Source: Chromohalobacter sarecensis (GTDB lineage Bacteria > Pseudomonadota > Gammaproteobacteria > Pseudomonadales > Halomonadaceae). Taken from it: a DNA stretch of 64,000 nt. The translations under genes and the position numbers were made by a program. The stretch covers positions 372,001-436,000 of the forward strand of contig NZ_JAKGAN010000002.1 in the NCBI RefSeq assembly GCF_023061135.1, given 5' to 3'. Shown here piece after piece: positions 53,823 through 64,000 of the stretch. How positions within the stretch are numbered: the stretch's first letter is position 1; every line of letters starts with the position of its first letter. The notes under the pieces are model-generated. The model saw nothing but the letters and a program-made list of their open reading frames with translations, was not told the origin of the DNA and searched no databases.

Positions 53823-54773
53823 ATGTCCAATAAGACCCCACTGATCGCGCTGCTGGGCAGTGCCACGTTGCTTTCGCCGCTGGCCATGGCCGATACGCCA
53901 GAGGAGTGCCAGCCCGTGCGCTTCGCCGAAGTCGGCTGGACGGATATCACCGCCACCACCGCATTGACGCGTGAGGTGCTCGAAGGGCTGGGGTATGAAA
54001 CGACGTCTGATACCGTTTCCGTGCCCGTGGCCTACGCGGGTATGAAGAATGGCGACTTCGACGTATTCCTGGGCAACTGGATGCCGTCGATGGCGTCGAT
54101 CAGCGACGAGTACATCGACAAAGGCCAAGTCGATCGACTGGGCGCGAACCTCGAGGGCGCCAAGTACACCTTGGCGGTACCGCAGTACGTCTATGATGCC
54201 GGTGTTACCTCGGTGGAAGACCTGGACGATCATGCCGACCAGTTCGGTAGCCGTCTGTATGGCATCGAAGCCGGCAACGATGGCAACGAAATCATCCAGC
54301 AGATGATCAGTGACGATGCCTTCGGTCTGGGCGACTGGGACCTGATCGATTCTTCCGAATCGGGCATGCTTGCCGAGCTCAATTCTAGAACCCAGAACGA
54401 AGAGTGGATGGTGTTCCTCGGCTGGGAGCCGCACCCCATGAACACCAACTATGACATGGCCTACCTGAAGGATGCCGATGATTACTTCGGACCTGATCTG
54501 GGCGGTGCCACCGTGTATACCAATACCCGTGCCGATTACGCCGAGACATGCGGCAACGTGGGCGAGTTGCTCAATAACTTGAGCTTCACCCTGTCCATGG
54601 AAAACGAAATCATGGGCGCGATCATGGATGATGGTGAAGATCCGCGCGACGCTGCTCGGACCTGGCTCCAGGACAATCCTGACGTGCTCGACGAGTGGCT
54701 CGATGGCGTGACCACCGTCGATGGCCAGTCCGGTCTGGATGCCGTGAAGCGCGAGCTCGACATCGACGCCTAA
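53823..54773 (+). CDS. choX: Choline-binding periplasmic protein ChoX (ABC transporter)
   Basis: Substrate-binding protein for choline (316 aa) with a signal peptide (about residues 1-23, ending PLAMA). The ProX/ChoX-type ligand pocket is marked by aromatic residues in FAEVGWTDITATTAL, FLGNWMPSM and FLGWEPHPMN, and YGIEAGNDGNEIIQQMI is a ChoX-family block. GGGAGAA precedes the start. Membrane and ATPase genes (choW, choV) do not follow; the next features are tRNAs, so it is an orphan binding protein that must pair with components encoded elsewhere. Glycine betaine or acetylcholine binding is a possible alternative. Confidence 0.88.
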   Translation: MSNKTPLIALLGSATLLSPLAMADTPEECQPVRFAEVGWTDITATTALTREVLEGLGYETTSDTVSVPVAYAGMKNGDFDVFLGNWMPSMASISDEYIDKGQVDRLGANLEGAKYTLAVPQYVYDAGVTSVEDLDDHADQFGSRLYGIEAGNDGNEIIQQMISDDAFGLGDWDLIDSSESGMLAELNSRTQNEEWMVFLGWEPHPMNTNYDMAYLKDADDYFGPDLGGATVYTNTRADYAETCGNVGELLNNLSFTLSMENEIMGAIMDDGEDPRDAARTWLQDNPDVLDEWLDGVTTVDGQSGLDAVKRELDIDA

Positions 54774-54800
54774 GTGTCGCACCTTGTCATTGCCATGGGC

Positions 54801-54829
54801 TTGCCAAGCGGCAGGCCCATGTGCATAAT
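54801..54829 (+). promoter_or_regulatory. Likely sigma-70 promoter for tRNA-Met
   Basis: TTGCCA (54801-54806), a 17-bp spacer and CATAAT (54824-54829), about 39 bp before the tRNA. Confidence 0.6.
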
Positions 54830-54867
54830 TCGCCTCCGTCGCTAAGCGTTCCTGCTATGCGATATGT

Positions 54868-54944
54868 GGCTACGTAGCTCAGTTGGTTAGAGCACATCAC
54901 TCATAATGATGGGGTCCCCTGTTCGAGTCAGGGCGTAGCCACCA
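54868..54944 (+). tRNA. tRNA-Met (CAT), copy 1
   Basis: A 77-nt cloverleaf with encoded CCA. The acceptor pairs GGCTACG with CGTAGCC and the anticodon loop is CTCATAA (CAT). The first acceptor pair is G-C, so it is the elongator type rather than initiator. An identical copy lies at 61070-61146 on the other strand. Confidence 0.97.
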
Positions 54945-55289
54945 CTTCTCTTCCCGCAAGTCCCGCTAGATTTCCTGTTTGTTTAGCAGAACCTTTTTGC
55001 CTGATGCGTATCGTTGGCGACTTCCTGCTGTGTTTTGCATGCCGCAGAACGTGATGCGCTGCCATGTCCGTGTGGCATGCCGCGTCCTTGTCGGCGGAGC
55101 TCATCGCCACCGTGAGTTTGCTGGGAGCGGCCACCTTGCGAATCACTGCAATCTTTGTCCGGGACGCCAGGTCGCTGTTTCAAGAGAGGAATGAGCGTGG
55201 GCTGAAGCGCCGCTCTGGGTAACGAATTCATTTCCAGCCTTGACGCCCTCGATCGAATCCGTATACTACGCCGCGTGCTCCGGCATAGT
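54945..55289. other. Spacer between tRNA-Met and the tRNA-Asn array
   Basis: About 345 bp without a credible gene. Short frames of 70-80 codons exist on both strands but have no ribosome-binding site or recognisable domain. The right end carries the promoter of the tRNA-Asn genes. Confidence 0.55.
55240..55267 (+). promoter_or_regulatory. Likely sigma-70 promoter for the tRNA-Asn array
   Basis: TTGACG (55240-55245), a 16-bp spacer and TATACT (55262-55267), 22 bp before the first tRNA-Asn. Confidence 0.75.
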
Positions 55290-55365
55290 TCCCCGATAGC
55301 TCAGTTGGTAGAGCAAATGACTGTTAATCATTGGGTCGCAGGTTCGAGTCCTGCTCGGGGAGCCA
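55290..55365 (+). tRNA. tRNA-Asn (GTT), copy 1
   Basis: A 76-nt cloverleaf with encoded CCA; anticodon loop CTGTTAA. The T-stem is GCAGG/CCTGC, with G-C as the outer pair where the other two copies have A-T. Confidence 0.97.
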
Positions 55366-55386
55366 ACACCAGATCGCACTCGGCGA

Positions 55387-55462
55387 TCCCCGATAGCTCA
55401 GTTGGTAGAGCAAATGACTGTTAATCATTGGGTCACAGGTTCGAGTCCTGTTCGGGGAGCCA
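55387..55462 (+). tRNA. tRNA-Asn (GTT), copy 2
   Basis: 76 nt with CCA; anticodon GTT. The T-stem is ACAGG/CCTGT. It begins 21 bp after copy 1, so the three are probably one transcript. Confidence 0.97.
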
Positions 55463-55490
55463 ATTTCCCGCCGAGTCACATCGCTGATAT

Positions 55491-55566
55491 TCCCCGATAG
55501 CTCAGTTGGTAGAGCAAATGACTGTTAATCATTGGGTCACAGGTTCGAGTCCTGTTCGGGGAGCCA
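55491..55566 (+). tRNA. tRNA-Asn (GTT), copy 3
   Basis: 76 nt with CCA, identical to copy 2. It begins 28 bp after it and lies 19 bp before the convergent ligB stop. Confidence 0.97.
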
Positions 55567-55585
55567 GGCGAGGCTACATATCTCA

Positions 55586-57397
<1,812 letters not shown>

Positions 57398-57468
57398 CTA
57401 TAATATTGTATTTAACTAATATAATATAAGAACGATGACAAAAGCCAACGCCGCTGGCGTCAAATAAT

Positions 57469-57490
57469 GCCGCCGGCGTAGGCCGGCGGC
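57469..57490 (-). terminator. Stem-loop terminator after prc
   Basis: Perfect 9-bp arms GCCGCCGGC and GCCGGCGGC around a 4-nt loop; on the minus strand ATTATTTG follows, a T-rich tail. It lies 8 bp past the prc stop. An AT-rich stretch at about 57399-57430, next to it, probably holds the ligB promoter. Confidence 0.8.
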
Positions 57491-57497
57491 GTAACGT

Positions 57498-59570
57498 TTA
57501 CTGCGTCTTTTTCAGATGGGCATAGTCGAGCAGGATTTCCGCTGCTTCGACGACTTGCGCGCGATCGACCGGCTTGTCGTCTTCCTCCTCGTCTTCTGAG
57601 CCGTCACTCTCGCTCTCGCGGGCATCGGTCCATTCTTCGAGCTGGTCGAGCCCCAGCGCCTTGCGGCGTTGATTCTCCAGTGAGAGTTGCTCAGCCTCTT
57701 GAGCGTCCATCTCCCGTTGGCGCTGCTCGCGATTCAAGCTGATGCTGGTCCGCTGTTCCTTGAGTTGCTTGACCAGCTTGGCCTCGCGTTCGAGATAGAC
57801 GAAGTTGGGATTCTGCTCGGCGCGTTCGTCATGCTCTTTCTGCAGCGTGTCGAGATAGCGTTGCGGCTCACCATATCGACGGTACTGAACGGAGCGTACC
57901 TTGTCCCAAGGCAGGGCATTGTCGAGTGCGCTTTCCCCGATGTCGTCATTGCTGATGAGGCTGGGGAAGGTGAGGTCCGGTTCGACACCGCGCAGTTGGG
58001 TGCTCTCGCCCGTGATGCGGTAGAACTTGGCACGGGTCAGCTTGATCTGACCATGGCTGAGCTCATTGAGCGTCTGCACGGTTCCCTTGCCGAAGGTCTG
58101 GTTGCCGACCACCAGGCCGCGTCCGTAATCCTGGATCGCGCCAGCGAAGATTTCTGAAGCGGATGCCGAAAGACGGTTGACCAGTACGGTCAGCGGACCG
58201 TCGTAGTGAGAACCGCGGTCGGAGTCGCCGTAGAGGTTGATACGACCACGGGCGTCGCGCACTTGCACGGTGGGGCCACGGTCGATGAAGAGGCCGATCA
58301 GCGAGTTGGCCTCCTGCAGGGCGCCGCCGCCGTTATTGCGCAGGTCCAGAACGATACCCTCGACGTTTTCCTGCTTGAGCTTGTCGATCTCCTTGGCGAC
58401 ATCCCGCGTGCTGCTGCGGTAGTCGCTGTCACCGGCCTGCCAAGCATCGAAATCGACATAGAAGGTGGGTACATCGATCACGCCGACCTTGTGGTCCTCG
58501 CCATCGCGGGTCACGGTCACGACCTCGCTCTTGGCGGCCTGATCCTCGAGCTTGACGGTATCGCGGGTGATGCGAACCGTGTGCGTACGCGTCACGTCGA
58601 CCGCCTTGGCGGGGATGACGTCGAGACGCACGGTCGAGCCCTTGGGGCCACGAATCAGGTCGACGACCTCGTCGAGGCGCATGCCCACGACATTGACCAT
58701 CTCGCCATCCTCGTCTTGCCCCACCGCGACGATACGGTCGGCGGGCTCCAGGGCGTCGCCCTTGTCGGCGGGGCCGCCGGGTACCAGGCTCGACACCTTG
58801 ACGTATTCGCCTTCGCTTTGCAGCAGCGCACCGATACCTTCGAGCGAGAGCTTCATCTGGATATCGAAGGATTCGCTTTGGCTGGGCGAAAGGTATTCGG
58901 TATGCGGGTCGACGGTGCCGGTGACGGCATTGAGAAACAGCACCAGAACGTCTTCGGCATTGGTCTGTTCGACGCGCGAGAGCTGATTTTCGTAACGGTC
59001 GCGCAGCGTCTCAGTGATGTCCTCGGCGTCATCTTCATCCGGGGCACTGAGAGATTGGGTCAGCGCGGCATTCTTGAGGCGCTTTCCCCAGAGCTGATCG
59101 AGGGCTTCCTGGTTCTTCGCCCAGGCTTCGTCTTCACGGTCCAGCGCCAGACGCTCGTTGCCTTGATAGTCGAAAGCGATGCCGTCGTCGAGACGGTCGA
59201 TCATCCATTTAAGGCGTGCTTCCAGACGCTCTTGGTAGCGAGCGTAGAGTTCATAGACGCGTTCCAGTTTCCCCTCGTCGAGCGCCTCGTCGAACGAAGA
59301 ATCGAGATCATGGAAGTCCTTTACGTCACGTGACAGCAAGTAGGCGCGTTGGGGGTCCAGTACATCGAGGTAGCGCTGAAACGCTCTCGAAGACCACTCA
59401 TCGTCCAGATTGATATCGGCGTAATATCCATATCGCAGCGATTCAGCGACTTCTGCCGCTGCTTGCCGCTGTTCGTCGGTGGGTGTCGGGGCATCGGCCA
59501 ATGCCGGGGCACAAACCACCAGCCACAGTGACAAGATCGCCGCGCGCCGAGCGGCTGCAAACAGGCTCAT
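57498..59570 (-). CDS. prc: Tail-specific carboxy-terminal processing protease Prc
   Basis: Periplasmic Ser-Lys protease (S41A family), 690 aa, that trims lipoprotein and cell-wall enzyme substrates and degrades tagged proteins. A signal peptide (about residues 1-25, ending APALA) is followed by a helical N-terminal region, a PDZ domain (IGALLQSEGEYVKVSSLVPG), and the protease core. The catalytic dyad is S470 in SASASEIFAGAIQDYG and K495 in FGKGTVQTLNEL. The C-terminal tail is acidic and charged (SDGSEDEEEDDKP). It is monocistronic and diverges from the aminopeptidase gene. Confidence 0.95.
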   Translation of the reverse strand: MSLFAAARRAAILSLWLVVCAPALADAPTPTDEQRQAAAEVAESLRYGYYADINLDDEWSSRAFQRYLDVLDPQRAYLLSRDVKDFHDLDSSFDEALDEGKLERVYELYARYQERLEARLKWMIDRLDDGIAFDYQGNERLALDREDEAWAKNQEALDQLWGKRLKNAALTQSLSAPDEDDAEDITETLRDRYENQLSRVEQTNAEDVLVLFLNAVTGTVDPHTEYLSPSQSESFDIQMKLSLEGIGALLQSEGEYVKVSSLVPGGPADKGDALEPADRIVAVGQDEDGEMVNVVGMRLDEVVDLIRGPKGSTVRLDVIPAKAVDVTRTHTVRITRDTVKLEDQAAKSEVVTVTRDGEDHKVGVIDVPTFYVDFDAWQAGDSDYRSSTRDVAKEIDKLKQENVEGIVLDLRNNGGGALQEANSLIGLFIDRGPTVQVRDARGRINLYGDSDRGSHYDGPLTVLVNRLSASASEIFAGAIQDYGRGLVVGNQTFGKGTVQTLNELSHGQIKLTRAKFYRITGESTQLRGVEPDLTFPSLISNDDIGESALDNALPWDKVRSVQYRRYGEPQRYLDTLQKEHDERAEQNPNFVYLEREAKLVKQLKEQRTSISLNREQRQREMDAQEAEQLSLENQRRKALGLDQLEEWTDARESESDGSEDEEEDDKPVDRAQVVEAAEILLDYAHLKKTQ

Positions 59571-59701
59571 TAATCAAGCACTCCCGGTTTCATGTACACT
59601 CTCGTTCCCAGATTGCCGGTCCCTTGAGTTGAGTTTTCTCAGACCGGACTGGCATTGTAGCAGTCTGTATCATCCGCCACAGACACTTCTCCGAGGACGC
59701 C

Positions 59702-61000
59702 ATGGCTCACGCCCCCACTCTTGACCGCTTGTTACATTTTCTCGAACGTTCTCCCACGCCCTGGCATGCCGTCGACAACATGGCCAGGCGACTCGAGCAA
59801 GCGGGATACCGGCGCCTCGAGGAAACCGAGGCGTGGCAGCTGGCGCCCGGCGATCGCTTTTACGTCACCCGCAATGATTCGTCGTTGATCGCTATGCAGG
59901 TGCCGGAAGAGACCCTGGGCGGGTTGCGCATGATCGGCGCGCATACCGATAGCCCGGGGCTGCGTCTCAAGCCTCAGCCGGTGGTCACCGGCAGCGACTG
60001 GCTTCAACTGAGCGTCGAGGTCTACGGCGGTGCGTTGTTGGCGCCCTGGTTCGACCGAGATTTGGGGCTGGCCGGGCGTGTTCATGTACGGCGTGAGGAT
60101 GGGCGACTGCAGGGCGTATTATTGCACGTTGATCGCCCCGTCGCGATCATCCCCAGCCTGGCGATTCATCTCGACCGGGAGGCCAATAACGGGCGTACGC
60201 TGAATGCCCAGACGCAGATGCTACCGGTCATGCTGCAAGGCGGTAGCGAGCCCGATCTGGAGAAGTGGCTCAAGCGCTGGTTGTATGAGCAGCATGGCCT
60301 GGAAAACGTCCAACTGATGGATTATGAACTCGCTCTTTACGATATGCAGCGGCCGTCGCGTGTGGGAATCGAGGGCGAGCTGATTGCCAGCGCACGCCTC
60401 GATAACCTGCTGTCGTGCTTCATCGGTATCGAAGCGCTGTTGGCCAGTGATGGTCGGCAGGGCGCGGTCTTCGTCGCCAATGACCACGAAGAAGTGGGCA
60501 GTGCCAGTACCAGCGGCGCCCAGGGCCCGTTTCTGGGGGACGTGCTGCGCCGTGTGCATGCCCAGTTGGGCGAAGGCGGCGAAGAAGGCTGGGTGCGATT
60601 AATTCAGCGCTCGCGGATGATTTCCTGCGACAACGCCCACGCCCTGCACCCCAACTTCCCCGAGAAGCACGATGCTCACCATGGCCCGACGATCAACGGC
60701 GGTCCGGTGATCAAGGTCAACGCCAATCAGCGCTATGCGACCAATAGTGCTACTGCGGCGATGTTTCGGGATATCTGTCGCGAGGCGGGAGCGCCGGTCC
60801 AGACATTCGTCACACGCGCTGACATGGGATGCGGTAGCACCATCGGGCCGATCACCGCTACCGAACTCGGGGTGCCGACGCTAGATGTAGGCGTGCCACA
60901 GTGGGGGATGCACTCGATTCGCGAAACCGCCGGCAGCCGTGACGCCGACTATCTGATTCGTGCGTTGACTGTGTACGTTAATCGCGCAGAATTGAACTAG
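59702..61000 (+). CDS. apeB: M18 family aminopeptidase (ApeB-like)
   Basis: Cytosolic dinuclear-zinc aminopeptidase of the aspartyl aminopeptidase (M18) family, 432 aa. Metal-site blocks are GAHTDSPGLRLKPQP, LDNLLSCFIGIEALL, NDHEEVGSASTSGAQGPFL and the late histidine in VPQWGMHSIRETAG; RADMGCGSTIGPITATELG is also diagnostic. GAGGA precedes the start. It stands alone and ends at a bidirectional terminator shared with tRNA-Met copy 2. Confidence 0.94.
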   Translation: MAHAPTLDRLLHFLERSPTPWHAVDNMARRLEQAGYRRLEETEAWQLAPGDRFYVTRNDSSLIAMQVPEETLGGLRMIGAHTDSPGLRLKPQPVVTGSDWLQLSVEVYGGALLAPWFDRDLGLAGRVHVRREDGRLQGVLLHVDRPVAIIPSLAIHLDREANNGRTLNAQTQMLPVMLQGGSEPDLEKWLKRWLYEQHGLENVQLMDYELALYDMQRPSRVGIEGELIASARLDNLLSCFIGIEALLASDGRQGAVFVANDHEEVGSASTSGAQGPFLGDVLRRVHAQLGEGGEEGWVRLIQRSRMISCDNAHALHPNFPEKHDAHHGPTINGGPVIKVNANQRYATNSATAAMFRDICREAGAPVQTFVTRADMGCGSTIGPITATELGVPTLDVGVPQWGMHSIRETAGSRDADYLIRALTVYVNRAELN

Positions 61001-61026
61001 GCGCTTGCTTCGATCACGGAAACACG

Positions 61027-61062
61027 AAAAAGCCCGCCGACACGAATGTCGGCGGGCTTTTT
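61027..61062. terminator. Bidirectional rho-independent terminator
   Basis: A perfect 16-bp stem (61027-61042 with 61047-61062) around CGAA, with A-run on the left and T-run on the right, so it works on both strands: for apeB on plus and tRNA-Met on minus. Confidence 0.95.
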
Positions 61063-61069
61063 TATATCT

Positions 61070-61146
61070 TGGTGGCTACGCCCTGACTCGAACAGGGGAC
61101 CCCATCATTATGAGTGATGTGCTCTAACCAACTGAGCTACGTAGCC
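61070..61146 (-). tRNA. tRNA-Met (CAT), copy 2
   Basis: Identical over 77 nt, including CCA, to the copy at 54868-54944 but on the opposite strand. It is followed by the bidirectional terminator. Confidence 0.97.
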
Positions 61147-61161
61147 GTCCAGTGCGGGCGT

Positions 61162-61190
61162 ATACTACGTATAACTCCCTGATGTGTCAA
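61162..61190 (-). promoter_or_regulatory. Likely sigma-70 promoter for tRNA-Met copy 2
   Basis: On the minus strand, a perfect TTGACA (61185-61190), a 17-bp spacer and TAGTAT (61162-61167), 15 bp before the tRNA. Confidence 0.7.
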
Positions 61191-61232
61191 ACGTTCGTCG
61201 TCATGAGGCCGCTTGGCGATTCCGTGAGACGC

Positions 61233-62324
61233 CTAGACATTGAAGCGGAAATGCACGACATCCCCGTCGACGACGATGTAATCCTTACCTTCCAGACGCC
61301 ATTTGCCCGCATCCTTGGCGCCTTGCTCGCCACCGAGCGTCACGAAGTCGTCATAGCCGACCACTTCGGCGCGGATGAAGCCCTTCTGGAAATCGGTATG
61401 AATCGCGCCGGCGGCTTCCGGGGCGGTGGCCCCAATCGGTGTGGTCCAGGCGCGGACCTCCTTGACCCCAGCGGTGAAATACGTCTGCAGGCCGAGCAGG
61501 GCATAACCGGCGCGGATGACCCGGTCGAGGCCAGGTTCTTGCATGCCCATCTCATCGAGGAAGATGCTGCGTTCCTCTTCATCGAGCTCGGCGATCTCGG
61601 CTTCGATCTGGTTGCATACCGGTACCACCACGGCGCCTTCCTCGGCGGCGATTTCGTGAACGGTGTCGAGATAGGGGTTGTTCTCGAAGCCGTCCTCGTT
61701 GACGTTGGCGATGTACATGGTGGGTTTCAGGGTCAAGAAGCCGAAGCTCTTGAGCTGGCGTTGTTCGTCGTCATCGAGGCCGAAACTGCGTAGCGGCTGG
61801 CCCTCGGCCAGATGGGGCAGGATACGGTCGAGGATGGCCTTGGTGGCGATGGCTTCTTTGTCACCGCCCTTGACGACGCGCGCGAGGCGTTGGATGGCGC
61901 GCTCTACGGTATCCAGATCGGCAAGCGCAAGTTCGAGATTGATGGTCTCGATGTCGGTCTTGGGGTCGACCTGATTGGCAACGTGAATGACGTTGTCGTT
62001 ATCGAAGCAACGCACCACGTGGGCGATGGCTTGGGTTTCGCGGATATTGGCCAGAAACTGGTTGCCCAGCCCTTCGCCTTTCGAGGCGCCCGCGACAAGC
62101 CCGGCGATGTCCACGAACTCCATGGTCGTCGGTATGACTTTCTGCGGTTTGACGATGGCCGCAAGTTTATCCAGACGCGGGTCCGGCATGGGCACGATGC
62201 CGACGTTGGGTTCGATGGTGCAGAAAGGGAAATTTTCGGCGTCGATTCCCGACTTGGTCAAGGCATTGAACAGCGTGGATTTGCCGACATTGGGAAGGCC
62301 GACGATACCGCAATTGAAACCCAT
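61233..62324 (-). CDS. ychF: Redox-regulated ribosome-binding ATPase YchF
   Basis: Obg-family P-loop protein of 363 aa, bound to ribosomes and preferring ATP. G1 is GLPNVGKST (residues 9-17), and the usual NKxD specificity motif is replaced by NVNEDG, consistent with ATP over GTP. A C-terminal TGS domain follows ([20 protein letters not shown]). AGGAAG precedes the start. It closes the conserved prs-rplY-pth-ychF order seen in many gammaproteobacteria. Confidence 0.97.
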   Translation of the reverse strand: MGFNCGIVGLPNVGKSTLFNALTKSGIDAENFPFCTIEPNVGIVPMPDPRLDKLAAIVKPQKVIPTTMEFVDIAGLVAGASKGEGLGNQFLANIRETQAIAHVVRCFDNDNVIHVANQVDPKTDIETINLELALADLDTVERAIQRLARVVKGGDKEAIATKAILDRILPHLAEGQPLRSFGLDDDEQRQLKSFGFLTLKPTMYIANVNEDGFENNPYLDTVHEIAAEEGAVVVPVCNQIEAEIAELDEEERSIFLDEMGMQEPGLDRVIRAGYALLGLQTYFTAGVKEVRAWTTPIGATAPEAAGAIHTDFQKGFIRAEVVGYDDFVTLGGEQGAKDAGKWRLEGKDYIVVDGDVVHFRFNV

Positions 62325-62435
62325 GGGATCTTCCTGAATCGTATGCGAAAGGACGTGATTAACGTGGCCTGCATTCTACCGATGTGGCGGGTGTGGGGCT
62401 ATGGGCGCGAGGCGGCTGTCGAAAAGAAGCCGTGA

Positions 62436-63020
62436 TTAGCCGTTGAAACTATGCAGGCGATTCATAGCGCTTGCCCAGTCACCGGCGGCAACATCGGGGA
62501 GAGTACGCAGGCATTCCTCGATGGCAGCATCGATGGCGGAGCGTTCCGTCTTGCCAGGGCGCCCGAGGACATAGTGGGTGACTTGCTTGGCCGAGCCTGG
62601 ATGGCCGATACCAACACGCAAGCGATGAAAGGATTTGTCGTTGCCCAGGGCGCTGGCGATGTCGCGCAAGCCGTTATGACCACCATGGCCGCCGCCGTGC
62701 TTGTAGCGTGCCGTGCCCGGTGCAATATCCAGTTCGTCGTGGGCGACGAGAAGCTCGTCGGGGGAGAGCTTGAAGAACTGGCAAAGCGCGCCGACAGCCT
62801 TGCCGCTGAGGTTCATGTAGGTGTTGGGCACCAATAAATGAAGCTCATGACCGGCGTAATGAACTTTGGCGTATTGGCCAAGGAACTTACGCTCGTTGCG
62901 TAGCGGGGTCAGGCTGTCGCGCGCCAGGGCTTCAACGACCCAGGCGCCCGCATTGTGTCGCGTGCCATCATATTCGGAGCCTGGATTGCCCAGGCCGATA
63001 ATCGCTTTGACGTGACTCAT
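62436..63020 (-). CDS. pth: Peptidyl-tRNA hydrolase
   Basis: Releases tRNA from stalled peptidyl-tRNA; essential in most bacteria. It is 194 aa. The active-site residues N12 and H22 lie in GLGNPGSEYDGTRHNAG, the catalytic Asp in VAHDELDIAPG, and the substrate-binding run is GGGHGGHNGLRDI. It begins 20 bp after rplY, so it is in the same operon, and ends 111 bp before ychF. Confidence 0.97.
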   Translation of the reverse strand: MSHVKAIIGLGNPGSEYDGTRHNAGAWVVEALARDSLTPLRNERKFLGQYAKVHYAGHELHLLVPNTYMNLSGKAVGALCQFFKLSPDELLVAHDELDIAPGTARYKHGGGHGGHNGLRDIASALGNDKSFHRLRVGIGHPGSAKQVTHYVLGRPGKTERSAIDAAIEECLRTLPDVAAGDWASAMNRLHSFNG

Positions 63021-63040
63021 GCGGGCCCCTGGAAAACCGA

Positions 63041-63697
63041 TTACTCGGTCTTTTCGCCGTTTTCAGCGGCAGTGTCGTCGCCGCCTTCCTCATCTTCGTC
63101 TTGCTCTACGGTGCCACGCGTTGGGCGCGTGATGCTGACGACGCCGAAGTCATGCTCTTCCCCATGAGCCAGGTCGACCAGGGAAACGCCTTCCGGCAAC
63201 GTCAGGTCCGATAGATGCAAGGTATCGCCAAGTTCCAAGGCGCTGACATCGACTTCCAGATATTCCGGCAAATCCTTGGGTAGGCAGTCGACCAACACGT
63301 CGGTTGTCATGACGTGCAGGACGCCGTCCTGTTCCTTGATGCCTTTGCAGTTTTCTTCACCGAGCACGTGCAGCGGCACGTGGATAGTCATGGTATGCGT
63401 GGCATCGACGCGCATGAAGTCGGCATGCGTGACCAGCGCCTTGTACGGGTGGCGCTGGATATCACGGATGATGACCTGCTCCGACTTGCCTTCGAGATCG
63501 ATGTTGATCACGGAAGAGAAGAAGGCCTCATCCTCGATGGCCTTGTAAAAGGCAGGCTTGTCGAGAGTGATCGGCTGCGGCGTCTTGTCACCACCGTAGA
63601 TTATGGCGGCGACTTTCTGGTTCTCACGACGCAGGCGGCGGCTCGCACCTTTCCCCAGCTCGTGACGAACCTTGGCGGATAGAGTGAATTGGGACAT
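63041..63697 (-). CDS. rplY: 50S ribosomal protein L25, long (CTC) form
   Basis: 5S rRNA-binding ribosomal protein. At 218 aa it is the long L25/CTC type, with an N-terminal L25 domain ([20 protein letters not shown] in approximate form, about residues 1-92) and a C-terminal TL5-like extension ending in a highly acidic tail ([19 protein letters not shown]), in keeping with a halophile's acidic proteome. GAGGTGA precedes the start. It lies between prs and pth. Confidence 0.96.
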   Translation of the reverse strand: MSQFTLSAKVRHELGKGASRRLRRENQKVAAIIYGGDKTPQPITLDKPAFYKAIEDEAFFSSVINIDLEGKSEQVIIRDIQRHPYKALVTHADFMRVDATHTMTIHVPLHVLGEENCKGIKEQDGVLHVMTTDVLVDCLPKDLPEYLEVDVSALELGDTLHLSDLTLPEGVSLVDLAHGEEHDFGVVSITRPTRGTVEQDEDEEGGDDTAAENGEKTE

Positions 63698-63814
63698 TGA
63701 TTGTCACCTCATAGGTTATGTAAGGAAAGCGGCACCGTCCGCGACCAGACGATGCCGATTCCGTGAGGGCCTCGCGGCCCGCGTATCCGTGCACGCTCTC
63801 TGTGGCTTATTGCC

Positions 63815-64000
63815 TCAGTGGAACATGGCACTGACGGATTCTTCGTTACTGACGCGGCGAATGGCTTCCGCGATCAGACCGGCGACCGAGAGTTGGCGGA
63901 TTCTACCACTACGTGAAGCCGTCTCGGAGAGCGGAATGGTATCGGCCACGACGAGCTCGTCAAGTACCGAGCCGACGATATTGTCGACGGCCGGTCCGGA
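63815..64000 (-). CDS. prs: Ribose-phosphate pyrophosphokinase (C-terminal fragment at window edge)
   Basis: Only the last 61 codons are in the window; the gene continues beyond base 64000. The deduced C-terminus includes [28 protein letters not shown] and the ending [11 protein letters not shown], very close to the end of bacterial Prs, which makes phosphoribosyl pyrophosphate from ribose-5-phosphate and ATP. It heads the minus-strand prs-rplY-pth-ychF block, with 117 bp before rplY. Confidence 0.95.
   Translation of the reverse strand, partial: SGPAVDNIVGSVLDELVVADTIPLSETASRSGRIRQLSVAGLIAEAIRRVSNEESVSAMFH

Noticed and set aside
54979..55231. Small open frames on both strands between tRNA-Met and tRNA-Asn
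   Set aside because: No ribosome-binding site, no hydrophobic or domain pattern, and each is antisense to the other.
55290..55566. Three regularly spaced repeats resembling a CRISPR array
   Set aside because: The repeats are complete tRNA-Asn genes with encoded CCA and spacers of 21-28 bp; no cas genes are present.

Overview
The window is about 64 kb of GC-rich chromosome from a gammaproteobacterium, most likely a moderately halophilic Halomonadaceae of the Chromohalobacter/Halomonas type. The reasons are the betIBA glycine-betaine cluster with a choline-binding protein, the KtrAB potassium system, the prs-rplY-pth-ychF order, and Pseudomonas-like families such as fadE, a PA0069-type radical SAM protein, a FAN1-like nuclease and a muxABC/mdtABC-type RND pump. 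I see no insertion sequence, prophage, plasmid module or CRISPR array. It reads as core chromosome with a few accessory blocks.

Layout. 1-4.4 kb: phosphate ABC transporter pstS(partial)-pstC-pstA-pstB, with a stem-loop after pstS and a strong terminator after pstB. 4.5-9 kb: a minus-strand cfa-MFS-dksA-like operon and a SulP transporter. 9-9.4 kb: a gene-free, hairpin-dense spacer. 9.4-15.4 kb: an arsenic island (arsJ, ArsJ-associated GAPDH, arsC, arsH, arsR, a second flavin reductase, arsB). 15.5-19.2 kb: ktrB-ktrA and an NSS sodium symporter. 19.3-23.9 kb: a SIMPL protein, btuF, cobO, an orphan ParA, a DUF2236 protein and a small membrane protein. 24-30.5 kb: a FAN1-like nuclease with a nuclease-helicase, a cation/Ca exchanger, and a radical SAM gene under a clear LexA box. 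30.6-34.1 kb: btuB with a cobalamin riboswitch, then nupC. 34.3-41.8 kb: a MotAB-type pair, glpQ-type phosphodiesterase, quinone oxidoreductase, rlpA-like lipoprotein and fadE. 41.9-49.4 kb: an RND pump. 49.6-54.8 kb: betIBA and choX with BetI-type operators. 54.9-61.1 kb: tRNA-Met, three tRNA-Asn, ligB, prc, an M18 aminopeptidase and a second tRNA-Met. 61.2-64 kb: ychF, pth, rplY and the end of prs.

How the genes work together. The arsenic island supports two parallel arsenate routes: reduction by ArsC with As(III) export by ArsB, and formation of 1-arseno-3-phosphoglycerate by the dedicated GAPDH with export by ArsJ. ArsH deals with trivalent organoarsenicals. Choline taken up with the help of ChoX would be oxidised by BetA and BetB to glycine betaine under BetI control, and KtrAB would supply potassium in the early osmotic response. 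BtuB, BtuF and CobO are a partial cobalamin set spread over about 12 kb, with btuB governed by a B12 riboswitch. The FAN1-like nuclease overlaps a helicase that carries its own PD-(D/E)XK-like domain, which suggests a dedicated DNA-repair machine; a separate SOS box controls the nearby radical SAM gene.

No gene here is plainly a new system. The least explained pieces are the hairpin-dense spacer at 8929-9426, the FAN1/nuclease-helicase pair, the low-GC segment inside btuB and the orphan ChoX.
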